Positions 44,181 through 49,978 of a DNA stretch of 49,978 nt are shown here, piece after piece. The number at the start of each line of letters is the position of its first letter. Position 1 is the first letter of the stretch. The stretch lies in IMG/VR virus record IMGVR_UViG_3300009593_000026, positions 1-49,978 of that record. The stretch is one strand, 5' to 3'. The notes under the pieces were generated by a model that saw nothing but the letters and a program-made list of their open reading frames with translations, ran no database searches and was not told where the DNA came from. This stretch comes from a virus. The translations under genes and the position numbers were made by a program.

Positions 44181-44356
44181 TAGTCTGCATTCTCCACTAC
44201 GATATCCCACACCTTACCATATTGCTCTAACCAATTCTCTTGATACTTTGTTAGAGTAATTTGATAGTTGTGACGTAAGTCATCTGCTGACTGAAATGGT
44301 AAACCATTGTTTGAACAGAAGTTGTTCAAGACTGTTGTCAAAAACTGTAAAGTCAT
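44180..44356 (-). CDS. Hypothetical protein, 58 residues
   Basis: Upstream codons stay open, but ATG 44356 has GGAG five bases before it and is the likely start (MTLQFLTTVLNNFCSNNGLP). The pattern C..N.LP..SADDL...Y..TLTK.QENWLEQY resembles a small protein of T4-like marine phages. It heads a unit with the 39-residue gene and the methyltransferase. Confidence 0.65.
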   Translation of the reverse strand: MTLQFLTTVLNNFCSNNGLPFQSADDLRHNYQITLTKYQENWLEQYGKVWDIVVENAD

Positions 44357-44376
44357 CAAATCTCCAATAATGTTTG

Positions 44377-44440
44377 ATATGGAAGAGGTTCGAATTAAAG
44401 AGCATTTTCCTCTGGGGTCGCTCACCCTTGCCTTCCATAT
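44377..44440 (-). promoter_or_regulatory. Structured leader, three-way junction candidate
   Basis: On the minus strand ATATGGAAG (44440-44432) pairs with CTTCCATAT (44385-44377). Inside lie the hairpins GGGT-GAGCG-ACCC (44427-44415) and AGAG-GAAAATG-CTCT (44413-44399). The fold lies between a TATAAT box and the Shine-Dalgarno sequence of the 58-residue gene. It could be a riboswitch-like or protein-binding leader of the methyltransferase operon. I do not match it to a known class. Confidence 0.4.
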
Positions 44441-44444
44441 ATTC

Positions 44445-44450
44445 ATTATA
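44445..44450 (-). promoter_or_regulatory. TATAAT box directly after a terminator
   Basis: The minus strand reads TATAAT four bases after the U tract of the terminator at 44454-44489. It would start the methyltransferase unit and place the structured leader near the 5' end of the RNA. No good -35 box is seen. Confidence 0.45.
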
Positions 44451-44453
44451 CAC

Positions 44454-44489
44454 AAAAAAACTGCCTAGCAACCTAATGTTAGACAGTTT
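44454..44489 (-). terminator. Intrinsic terminator after the late 139-residue gene
   Basis: On the minus strand AAACTGTCTA (44489-44480) pairs with TAGGCAGTTT (44467-44458), ten pairs with one G-U, across a 12-base loop. It is followed by a run of seven U, which overlaps the last bases of the stem. It lies 23 bases after the 139-residue gene. Confidence 0.85.
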
Positions 44490-44512
44490 AATGAGTGGCA
44501 CATATTATATGA

Positions 44513-44932
44513 TTATCCCCATCCGAATTGATTAACCTTATCAAAGAATGCTGCACGATATGTGTCACCTAATGAATTGGCATCCACATAAGGGTCACTT
44601 GTTGACTTTCTTACATATCCTTCATTATCACCACTTGTGCCTTCTATTATTCCCCATACTTTAGTATGTCCACCTCTATCAACTGGTGCTGTTGCTGATA
44701 TTACTACATCATCACCACTTGCTGCATCCGCTTTGCTGAATGTCCATTTGACACTAGCGTCATCCGCTTCAATCTTTGCTTTCTTATTTGTAAAGCGATA
44801 TTCTGCTGCTCCTGCTTGAGCACTTACTCTGGTGATGCTATCATTTACTGCTTTCAATCTATATGCCTTAGCGTTTGCTGCTAGTTGAGCAAGCAATAAA
44901 TCTGCCCAATTATTTACTTGAGTAGTTGCCAT
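44513..44932 (-). CDS. Late-expressed unknown protein, 139 residues
   Basis: The product is Ala, Asp and Ser rich (MATTQVNNWADLLLAQLAAN), with a short N-terminal helix followed by beta-type sequence (AAEYRFTNKKAKIEADDASVKWTFSKADAASGDDVVISATAPV). It has a perfect T4 late promoter box 32 bases before its ATG, TTAGGATTTAACA as a Shine-Dalgarno region and a strong terminator behind it. This single-gene late unit suggests a virion or assembly protein made in quantity. It does not match a family I know. It lies amid non-structural genes, which is unusual for a late gene. Confidence 0.75.
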   Translation of the reverse strand: MATTQVNNWADLLLAQLAANAKAYRLKAVNDSITRVSAQAGAAEYRFTNKKAKIEADDASVKWTFSKADAASGDDVVISATAPVDRGGHTKVWGIIEGTSGDNEGYVRKSTSDPYVDANSLGDTYRAAFFDKVNQFGWG

Positions 44933-44962
44933 TGTTAAATCCTAATTAATACTGTGCCTGAT

Positions 44963-46195
44963 TTATTTATACGATAGAGGAAGTGGTGGGATACCTTTAA
45001 CAAATATGTCGTCCACTACTCTTTGTAATCTTGCTACTGTTGCTTTACTGCTCATAGGTACACACACATAACCAGTTGACTTGCGATAGAACTGCACTTG
45101 ACCAGATTTCAGTTTATTTGAACTAATATCTGCCTTATCTTGTGGATCCATCCTTATAACTCTACCTATTGTCTGTGCCATTTCTATGAGATTCAACTGT
45201 CTCAACATAATACTGTGAGTCAATCCACTAACTGATATACCTTCAGATAGTATAGAGTAATGAAATACGATAAACTTCTTATCATCATCAGTTCCCCACT
45301 CATTTAATGTGGTCATAAACTGAGACCGTGATACTTTCTTATCGTTAACGTATGCACCAAACTTGCTAGTGACGTGTAACACATCATAACCACGATCTTT
45401 CAACTCTTGTAATAGTGGTGTTCTACCTAGCATTGCCTGAAGAACCTTAGAAGATCCAATACTGACAACCACTTTAGGGGTCAATTCATTATCATCTATC
45501 TCATCAAGTAGGTCTAGTGTTGCATCAACATCAAACTCGTGAGCATTCTGTCTAGTCCTTGTGCCATTAACATTAAATGGTACTATAGTTGGTGGTATGA
45601 TCGAACCATTGTCAATCAATTCATTAGCAGTAACATTCTCTATTACTTCACCATAAATGCTAGGTATGTTCATACCTATGAAATTAGATCTAGTTCCATA
45701 CTTAGGTGTTGCTGTGAAATAATAGTCCTTAGTTTGTTCTCTTTGACTAAACTCCTGAACAGCAGGAAAAAATGATTTAGTTGTGCTATTGTGTGCTTCA
45801 TCATAATATACTATATCAACATCATCTAATACACATACCTTATGAAGAGAATGATATGTTGTAAAGATTAGTATATTATTTGTATTGTTATCTACCCACT
45901 CTTGAATAACTTTAGGGTCAGTAGTATTCTTATACTCATTCTTACCACTATGGACGTGTAACACATCAGCATCAATCAATGATGTGAACTCAGTACATAG
46001 TTGTTGTGCCAATAGAATACGAGGTGCAACTACAACTATAGTCTGTGGTACTGGACTCTCTTCAAAATGCTTGATAGCGTGCTGTATCATTATCATTGTC
46101 TTACCACCACCAGTAGGCACAATGATCTGTCCTTTATCATTGTCACCCATTGCTTCGAGTGCTCTTTTCTGGTGTGGTCTTAGTGTGATACTCAA
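44963..46195 (-). CDS. SF2 DNA/RNA helicase (DEAH box)
   Basis: The 410-residue protein has all core motifs: LRPHQKRAL near the N-terminus, Walker A PTGGGKT (27-33), motif Ia APRILLAQQL, DEAH (132-135), TAT (161-163), and in the second domain FHYSILSEGISVSG and QTIGRVIRMD (341-350). It resembles type III restriction/UvsW-like helicases, which unwind branched DNA in repair, recombination or replication restart. There is no ATG before Walker A except at residue 16, which would remove the LRPHQ motif, so TTG 46195 is the likely start. The AAGG before it lies in an inverted repeat. The late promoter of the next gene is inside its last codons. Confidence 0.88.
   Translation of the reverse strand: MSITLRPHQKRALEAMGDNDKGQIIVPTGGGKTMIMIQHAIKHFEESPVPQTIVVVAPRILLAQQLCTEFTSLIDADVLHVHSGKNEYKNTTDPKVIQEWVDNNTNNILIFTTYHSLHKVCVLDDVDIVYYDEAHNSTTKSFFPAVQEFSQREQTKDYYFTATPKYGTRSNFIGMNIPSIYGEVIENVTANELIDNGSIIPPTIVPFNVNGTRTRQNAHEFDVDATLDLLDEIDDNELTPKVVVSIGSSKVLQAMLGRTPLLQELKDRGYDVLHVTSKFGAYVNDKKVSRSQFMTTLNEWGTDDDKKFIVFHYSILSEGISVSGLTHSIMLRQLNLIEMAQTIGRVIRMDPQDKADISSNKLKSGQVQFYRKSTGYVCVPMSSKATVARLQRVVDDIFVKGIPPLPLSYK
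44964..44971 (-). promoter_or_regulatory. T4-type late promoter, perfect TATAAATA
   Basis: The minus strand reads TATAAATA, the full T4 late promoter -10 sequence recognised by gp55-type late sigma factors. It overlaps the end of the helicase gene and lies 32 bases before the ATG at 44932. Confidence 0.7.
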
Positions 46196-46197
46196 AT

Positions 46198-46236
46198 GCC
46201 TTGCTTAACTGTATTAATCATACAGGCAAACAAGGC
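46198..46236 (-). promoter_or_regulatory. Nested inverted repeat over the helicase Shine-Dalgarno
   Basis: On the minus strand GCCTTG-5-CTGTAT-5-ATACAG-5-CAAGGC forms two stacked six-pair stems separated by a 5x5 internal loop. The last stem contains AAGG, the only Shine-Dalgarno-like sequence, and ends two bases before the TTG start codon. Folding would hide the ribosome site, so helicase translation is probably repressed unless the hairpin opens or a protein binds. Confidence 0.55.
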
Positions 46237-46259
46237 AAAATGCTAGTTATATGTGACAG

Positions 46260-46478
46260 TTACACGTTTGTCACTCTCTCTTGATAGAATATACTACCAC
46301 CATACCCTATCATCTTATGTAACCACTCGTTACTGTCCTTTAGATATAGTTCAACTATGGACTCCTTGCCATCATTTGTAGTCCATACACGTTCATAGCA
46401 ATGGTGATGTGAGTTGTATTCATATCCACCAGTTAATAACTCTTCAATGAAATTGAGTTCGCTATCGGTTACGGTCAT
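46260..46478 (-). CDS. Hypothetical protein, 72 residues
   Basis: The likely start is ATG 46478 (MTVTDSELNFIEELLTGGYE), though an ATG at 46511 is possible. The pattern GGYEYNSHHHCYERVWTTNDGKESIVELYLKDSNEW is beta-rich with clustered His. It overlaps the 84-residue gene by 17 bases. Function unknown. Confidence 0.55.
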   Translation of the reverse strand: MTVTDSELNFIEELLTGGYEYNSHHHCYERVWTTNDGKESIVELYLKDSNEWLHKMIGYGGSIFYQERVTNV

Positions 46479-46716
46479 AATCGTAGTAGTGCTTAGAGTG
46501 CTCGATATCATCTATTATAGCAGTTCTTTGTATCTCTGCTCCTCCAGTCTGATTATCATAACAATCAGAGTCGAGTGCATCAAGATCTTTACCAACTCGT
46601 GTTTCAGTTCTGTATAGTATTTGTCTGAGATCATCTGATTTAAGCATTGTGTTAATACGTTTGAGTTGTTCCAACTCATTTTCAAGGTTACGGATAACCT
46701 TATCAAGGTGAGTCAT
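46462..46716 (-). CDS. Hypothetical coiled-coil protein, 84 residues
   Basis: The likely start is ATG 46716 (MTHLDKVIRNLENELEQLKR), with GAGGGA about six bases upstream. Residues 2-35 have heptad spacing of Leu and Ile suited to a coiled coil. The C-terminal part is acidic with Tyr (DDIEHSKHYYDYDRNR). Function unknown. Confidence 0.55.
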   Translation of the reverse strand: MTHLDKVIRNLENELEQLKRINTMLKSDDLRQILYRTETRVGKDLDALDSDCYDNQTGGAEIQRTAIIDDIEHSKHYYDYDRNR

Positions 46717-46873
46717 AATCATCCCTCGCTGCTTGAATGAATGCTTCAACTTGTTCATCAGTTGCTTTACTTAACCAACTCCAATGTGGGTCGTTAGGGT
46801 CAAACTCAAGAGCAACCTTACCATTCTCATCAACAGTAACCTTGAGTGATTCACCTGCTTTAGCGTCAGTCAT
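46703..46873 (-). CDS. Hypothetical protein, 56 residues
   Basis: Starts at ATG 46873 with GAGGTAGT upstream (MTDAKAGESLKVTVDENGKV) and ends at TGA 46703. It has a strand pair (LKVTVDENGKVALEFDPNDP) and then a helix (SWLSKATDEQVEAFIQAAR). The FDPNDP.WSWL pattern recurs in small proteins of T4-like marine phages, as far as I recall. Function unknown. Confidence 0.6.
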   Translation of the reverse strand: MTDAKAGESLKVTVDENGKVALEFDPNDPHWSWLSKATDEQVEAFIQAARDDYDSP

Positions 46874-47082
46874 ACTACCTCTTCAAACCTCCAATGTGGA
46901 TCATCATTACCATCTGACCAAAACCAAAAGTCGTGATTGTGATTAGATGATAAGAATGTCCTACCATCTTCTCTACGATCTTCAATGGTTGCCATATTAT
47001 TACTGTTCATTGCTTCAACGAACTGTAATTTAGCACGATCACTAATTGGTCTTACTTTCGCCAATTTCCTCAATGGTGGCAT
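46870..47082 (-). CDS. Hypothetical protein, 70 residues
   Basis: GGAGG lies six bases before ATG 47082, which I chose over an upstream TTG (MPPLRKLAKVRPISDRAKLQ). The N-terminus is basic. The C-terminus is rich in aromatic, Asp and His residues (NHNHDFWFWSDGNDDPHWRF). The DPHWRF end resembles DPHWSW in the next gene. Function unknown. Confidence 0.55.
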   Translation of the reverse strand: MPPLRKLAKVRPISDRAKLQFVEAMNSNNMATIEDRREDGRTFLSSNHNHDFWFWSDGNDDPHWRFEEVV

Positions 47083-47293
47083 CATCAACCTCCTGTCTAA
47101 TAGTATTGTAAATGTCAGAGTATTTAACTCCGTGGATATTCTCACTAGGTCGTTGTAACTCAAGTGGGAAGTGTTGTAAAGCAGTTAATAATGCTTCTGC
47201 TTCATTCTTTGATAGGTTAATGTTAACCCAAGGTACAATAACCTTACCAGCAAACTCACTTTGTGTTGCATTTGGATTTGCTTTAATCATCAT
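47042..47293 (-). CDS. Hypothetical protein, 83 residues
   Basis: The gene starts at one of two neighbouring ATG codons (47293 or 47290), overlapping the previous stop. The sequence has VIVPWVNINLSKNEAEALLTALQHFPLE and ENIHGVKYSDIYNTIRQEV. It overlaps the following gene by 41 bases, long for this region. Function unknown. Confidence 0.55.
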   Translation of the reverse strand: MMIKANPNATQSEFAGKVIVPWVNINLSKNEAEALLTALQHFPLELQRPSENIHGVKYSDIYNTIRQEVDDATIEEIGESKTN

Positions 47294-47619
47294 CTTTCTT
47301 CAATAGGTGGTAGTAGGTCATTTCCTGGATGTTCAACTATCTTTCCGTGATAGTTTCTGACATTGCGAGGGAATAGACTTTCATCTATCTCAATGTCCAA
47401 CCAGTCTCCATTGTATATTAGCACATTACAGAACTTTTTACCGTGCATTGCGTCTGGATCGTCAGTCTCGTGAGTACACATTGTAATATACTCATCACAT
47501 ACAAATGATATGTAACCAGTCTCACCTTTAAATTTGATGTAGTTACCTAATTCAAGAGATTTTAGAATGTTACGCATTTCAAGTTGAATAGAGTTTGCAA
47601 GTAATATGTTGATGGTCAT
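47290..47619 (-). CDS. Hypothetical protein, 109 residues
   Basis: The product starts MTINILLANSIQLEMRNILK and continues with a beta-rich part (LGNYIKFKGETGYISFVCDEYITMCTHE) that looks like a small barrel. A proline-rich end follows. No family is recognised. It lies between the 65-residue and 83-residue genes in one operon. Confidence 0.6.
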   Translation of the reverse strand: MTINILLANSIQLEMRNILKSLELGNYIKFKGETGYISFVCDEYITMCTHETDDPDAMHGKKFCNVLIYNGDWLDIEIDESLFPRNVRNYHGKIVEHPGNDLLPPIEER

Positions 47620-47620
47620 A

Positions 47621-47818
47621 TTATTCTAAATTCTCAACATACTTTAGATATAACAGATCAGTAATTTCTTCTACAGTATGTAACAACTCGTGCAGTTGTC
47701 CTTCATCTATTCTCCCTTCACTATGTGATTGATATGTTTTAGATATGAACATACCAAGAGATTTACGCAAGATGTCTTTGCTCTCGCTATTTAATATTTG
47801 TGTCTTGATTCCTAACAT
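47621..47818 (-). CDS. Hypothetical helical protein, 65 residues
   Basis: The ATG at 47818 overlaps the oxygenase stop by one base (TGATG); the GTG one codon earlier is less likely. The protein is helical (MLGIKTQILNSESKDILRKS and LHELLHTVEEITDLLYLKYV). Function unknown. Confidence 0.6.
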   Translation of the reverse strand: MLGIKTQILNSESKDILRKSLGMFISKTYQSHSEGRIDEGQLHELLHTVEEITDLLYLKYVENLE

Positions 47819-48486
47819 CACAGTAAAGGGATAAGAGAGAACTGGTCGTCTGGTAAGTCACCTCGTGTTTCTATATCAAATCCTAGGGTAATTCTATTAC
47901 CTTCGTATTCTTCATTAACACATACTTTGTGCATTCGTTCCCATCCAGGTCCGAAATAAATGTTACCAACTTCATTATTTATTTCATATAATGGACCTCT
48001 ACTATCTCTAAATTTTGTTATGCTGTTCTTTGGATCAATACTTACATATCCGTGATAATCAAACTTATGATCGTGCCAATTTAATACTTCATTTGGTTTG
48101 TGCATATTAACCCAACATTGCATCCATAATGGTTCATCAGTTCCTAACGTTGTTCTAACTACTGTCCTTATATCTTGTAGCAATAACCAGAATAGTGGTG
48201 ATGGTGCAGTCAATGAAAATAGATTATAGAACCGATAACCAGAATAGTTAGTGTCCATATTATCTAAGTGCTCTCTATCCTTCTTAACGTGGTCTACATT
48301 GAACAGAGATGGCAGTGCACCGAGTGTTAAACCCTCTTGCCTTAAAGAACTATCAAGACCAGTAAATGTCTCTTTGAAGAGTCTATAACCACGTCCTAGT
48401 TGACGTAGCATTTCTTCTTGCTCGTGCTCTACAACTGGTGATCTGTACAATACCCAGTCCTCACCATCTTTAATTTTATAGGTCAT
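47818..48486 (-). CDS. 2OG/Fe(II) oxygenase-like protein A
   Basis: The 222-residue product has H138-D-H140 in NWHDHKFDYHGYVSI, distal H186 in GWERMHKVCVN, and R198 in EGNRITLGFDIE, the layout of the double-stranded beta helix fold with an H.H iron pair. An N-terminal helical part of about 120 residues precedes it. It overlaps the next oxygenase gene by four bases. The substrate is unknown; products of such phage genes may modify proteins or nucleotides. Confidence 0.75.
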   Translation of the reverse strand: MTYKIKDGEDWVLYRSPVVEHEQEEMLRQLGRGYRLFKETFTGLDSSLRQEGLTLGALPSLFNVDHVKKDREHLDNMDTNYSGYRFYNLFSLTAPSPLFWLLLQDIRTVVRTTLGTDEPLWMQCWVNMHKPNEVLNWHDHKFDYHGYVSIDPKNSITKFRDSRGPLYEINNEVGNIYFGPGWERMHKVCVNEEYEGNRITLGFDIETRGDLPDDQFSLIPLL

Positions 48487-49148
48487 TTTTTGTTTGGATT
48501 GTAAATGATGTCATTAGCAGTAGGTGGTTGCTCTGCTAAATTGATGTTAACAACAGGTCGCCAAGTACCTACTGGTGTTGTTGATGAGTGAAATAAATCA
48601 CCCTTGAATGCCACTGCTCTACCCTTCTTAGGTGATACTCGTGTCATTTCTGTGAATTTATCCTGTTTTGCTAACTCAACATATTGTTGGGGATCTTGTG
48701 TCCTCTCGTTGTAGATAATAGTGTCACCATTTGAATTATCAATATAATATACCACATTCCAAGAGTTTTTGACATAACTGTCAACGTGTGGTAACTGAAT
48801 GATGCTAGAGCACCAAGCAGGTACGTGGTTAACTCTCATCCTAAGCAATGATTCTGCCTTTAACTTATCTCTGAACTGTAATGCTAGAGGCATAAATGCG
48901 TTGCATAATGGTGATAACTCACCCTGTTCTACTTCATACAAATAATGGAAATTACAATATCCATTGCGAGGGTCATCTTCAAATAAATCACTAATTGCAT
49001 TGTCCTTAATCATCCATTTGAGATCAGGGTTCTTAATACAATCTATTAACCAATTCTGATATACTGGTGGGATTATATCATCAAAGACAATAACGTCTTG
49101 CATATTATTAAATTGTGTCTTAAATGGTGACTGTACTGTGAACTTCAT
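48483..49148 (-). CDS. 2OG/Fe(II) oxygenase-like protein B
   Basis: The 221-residue product shows the full triad: H121-V-D123 (QLPHVDSYVKNSWNVVYYID), H187 (FKGDLFHSST) and R197 (GTWRPVVNINL). The PKKGRAVAFKGDLFHSS segment is typical of prolyl-4-hydroxylase-like oxygenases. It lies in a run of four such genes. The substrate cannot be told from sequence. Confidence 0.82.
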   Translation of the reverse strand: MKFTVQSPFKTQFNNMQDVIVFDDIIPPVYQNWLIDCIKNPDLKWMIKDNAISDLFEDDPRNGYCNFHYLYEVEQGELSPLCNAFMPLALQFRDKLKAESLLRMRVNHVPAWCSSIIQLPHVDSYVKNSWNVVYYIDNSNGDTIIYNERTQDPQQYVELAKQDKFTEMTRVSPKKGRAVAFKGDLFHSSTTPVGTWRPVVNINLAEQPPTANDIIYNPNKK

Positions 49149-49149
49149 A

Positions 49150-49812
49150 TTATGTGTAGTAGGGTGATGAGTTAATCATTGCTTGTTCTTCTTTAATGAA
49201 GTCTGCTGCTGACTCCCAAGGCATTGATAACATTGGTCGTCCATCATATTTGTTATTAGCATATTTTCCATTTGCATCAACATAAGATACGAATGCTTGT
49301 ATCTGTAACTCACCTGTGTACTTAGGTCTCCAGTGGAAATCTTTATGTCCTCGGAAGATACATATATCTCCTTGATTCATAAGAACTTGATGTGATTTAC
49401 CATCCATTTCTAAGTACAAGGGCCAATCAGTATCATCTCTTGTTATACACACATTAGCAACCCATTCACCACTTGTTCTATCTCTATGTCTTACTAAATT
49501 TGTTCCTTTAACATATACTCTGGCATAACTAAATGTTTGATGTAATTGTGTATCTAACACCTGTTCAATCTGTGGTTGTATGTGTTGTCCCATTGCTTCA
49601 AAACATACTGGTGAATACATTGCAAATGCACCTGGCATTATAGGATCAGAAGTTGGTCCCGAATACTGTGTTTCGACAACATCCTTAATCATCATATATT
49701 CTATTTTTAATTGTTCACAAGTCTCGATTGATAAACCATTACGAATGACATATAATTTGCCATCACATATAGTATCAACCTTCAAATCTTGCGTCATATG
49801 ATTGGTAGTCAT
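49150..49812 (-). CDS. 2OG/Fe(II) oxygenase-like protein C
   Basis: With the start at ATG 49812, chosen because GGGGA lies five bases before it (an upstream TTG is possible), the protein has 220 residues. The motif H109-R-D111 (NLVRHRDRTSGEWVANVCIT) and distal H160 in GDICIFRGHKDFHWRP are clear. The usual distal Arg is replaced: the segment reads GELQIQAFVSYVDANG, so cosubstrate binding may differ. It overlaps the preceding partial gene by 38 bases. Confidence 0.75.
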   Translation of the reverse strand: MTTNHMTQDLKVDTICDGKLYVIRNGLSIETCEQLKIEYMMIKDVVETQYSGPTSDPIMPGAFAMYSPVCFEAMGQHIQPQIEQVLDTQLHQTFSYARVYVKGTNLVRHRDRTSGEWVANVCITRDDTDWPLYLEMDGKSHQVLMNQGDICIFRGHKDFHWRPKYTGELQIQAFVSYVDANGKYANNKYDGRPMLSMPWESAADFIKEEQAMINSSPYYT

Positions 49813-49978
49813 TAATTCCCCTGCCAAAGAATACTAGAGTTAGTCTTGCATCATCAGATGTAGAACCATAGAAGTTCTGTCCTCCGTGATACTTACGTCC
49901 ATCAAATAGTATAGCACGATTGTAACGTGCTTGCACCTTGATAGACTCATTAAAATATGAATTACACTCCTCCTTATA
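49775..49978 (-). CDS. DUF6445-like, oxygenase-fold protein, C-terminal part
   Basis: The gene enters from the right edge and only its last 67 residues are visible, ending ...DYQSYDARFEG at TGA 49775. The visible part (YNRAILFDGRKYHGGQNFYG, then ARLTLVFFGRGI) matches the end of a family with the pattern FNR...Y....H...NYFG....RLTQVFF. It supplies the distal His and Arg of a 2OG-oxygenase-like fold. Together with the next three genes it makes a four-gene run of related folds. Confidence 0.6.
   Translation of the reverse strand, partial: YKEECNSYFNESIKVQARYNRAILFDGRKYHGGQNFYGSTSDDARLTLVFFGRGINDYQSYDARFEG

Noticed and set aside
44377-44440. Glutamine-riboswitch-like leader
   Set aside because: The three-way shape is similar, but the conserved bases I recall for glnA/downstream-peptide RNAs are not present.
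44280-44501. Minus-strand frame of 73 codons overlapping the 58-residue gene and a terminator
   Set aside because: It reads through the terminator hairpin and the structured leader and lacks a ribosome site; the 58-residue frame has GGAG at the right distance.

Overview
The window looks like part of the genome of a large, lytic, T4-like marine myovirus. The AT-rich base composition, T4-type baseplate genes (gp25 and gp6), a perfect T4-type late promoter (TATAAATA), several 2-oxoglutarate/Fe(II) oxygenase-like genes and many tightly packed small genes best fit the cyanophage-like myoviruses (Kyanoviridae and relatives). No photosynthesis gene, integrase or tRNA gene is present, so the host cannot be fixed from this stretch. 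Every supported gene reads on the minus strand, so transcription runs from high to low coordinates. Neighbouring genes are often coupled by one-base TAATG overlaps (at 2087, 29980, 31124, 39318, 40611, 41446, 41855 and 44180).

From about 35.1 kb down to 1 lies a virion block. In transcription order it holds a small coiled protein, a 1253-residue structural protein, a PAAR-type spike-tip candidate, a 50-residue basic protein, baseplate wedge proteins gp25 and gp6, an 8596-residue protein, a 581-residue protein with YHYH, cupredoxin-like and Ig-like domains, and the start of a fibre-like protein. The giant gene fills 25.8 kb, about half of the window. It is a mosaic of glycine-rich beta repeats, a YHYH domain, a beta-propeller-like region, two LamG-like lectin folds, seven copies of an alpha-helical repeat, a glycine-rich hinge, and 21 copies of a C-D-H-YPR repeat found as one array between two helical copies.

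From about 35.1 to 39.2 kb there are two HNH endonuclease-type genes, a 2OG oxygenase, a divergent and possibly inactive oxygenase-like protein, an NlpC/P60-like peptidase, an AbrB-like small protein, and an intergenic hub with opposed sigma70-type promoters and repeats.

From about 39.2 to 50 kb there is an accessory region of mostly small unknown genes, several of them 34 to 58 codons long. It also carries a PD-(D/E)xK-type nuclease candidate, a DNA methyltransferase, an SF2 helicase, a late-promoter-driven single gene and a tandem run of four oxygenase-like genes. Several short transcription units are separated by an intrinsic terminator followed within a few bases by a TATAAT box. The helicase starts with TTG, and its Shine-Dalgarno sequence lies inside a nested inverted repeat, which suggests translational control. 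With the small genes included, no stretch over 300 bases lacks a gene; the largest gaps are 37151-37371 and 37851-38124.
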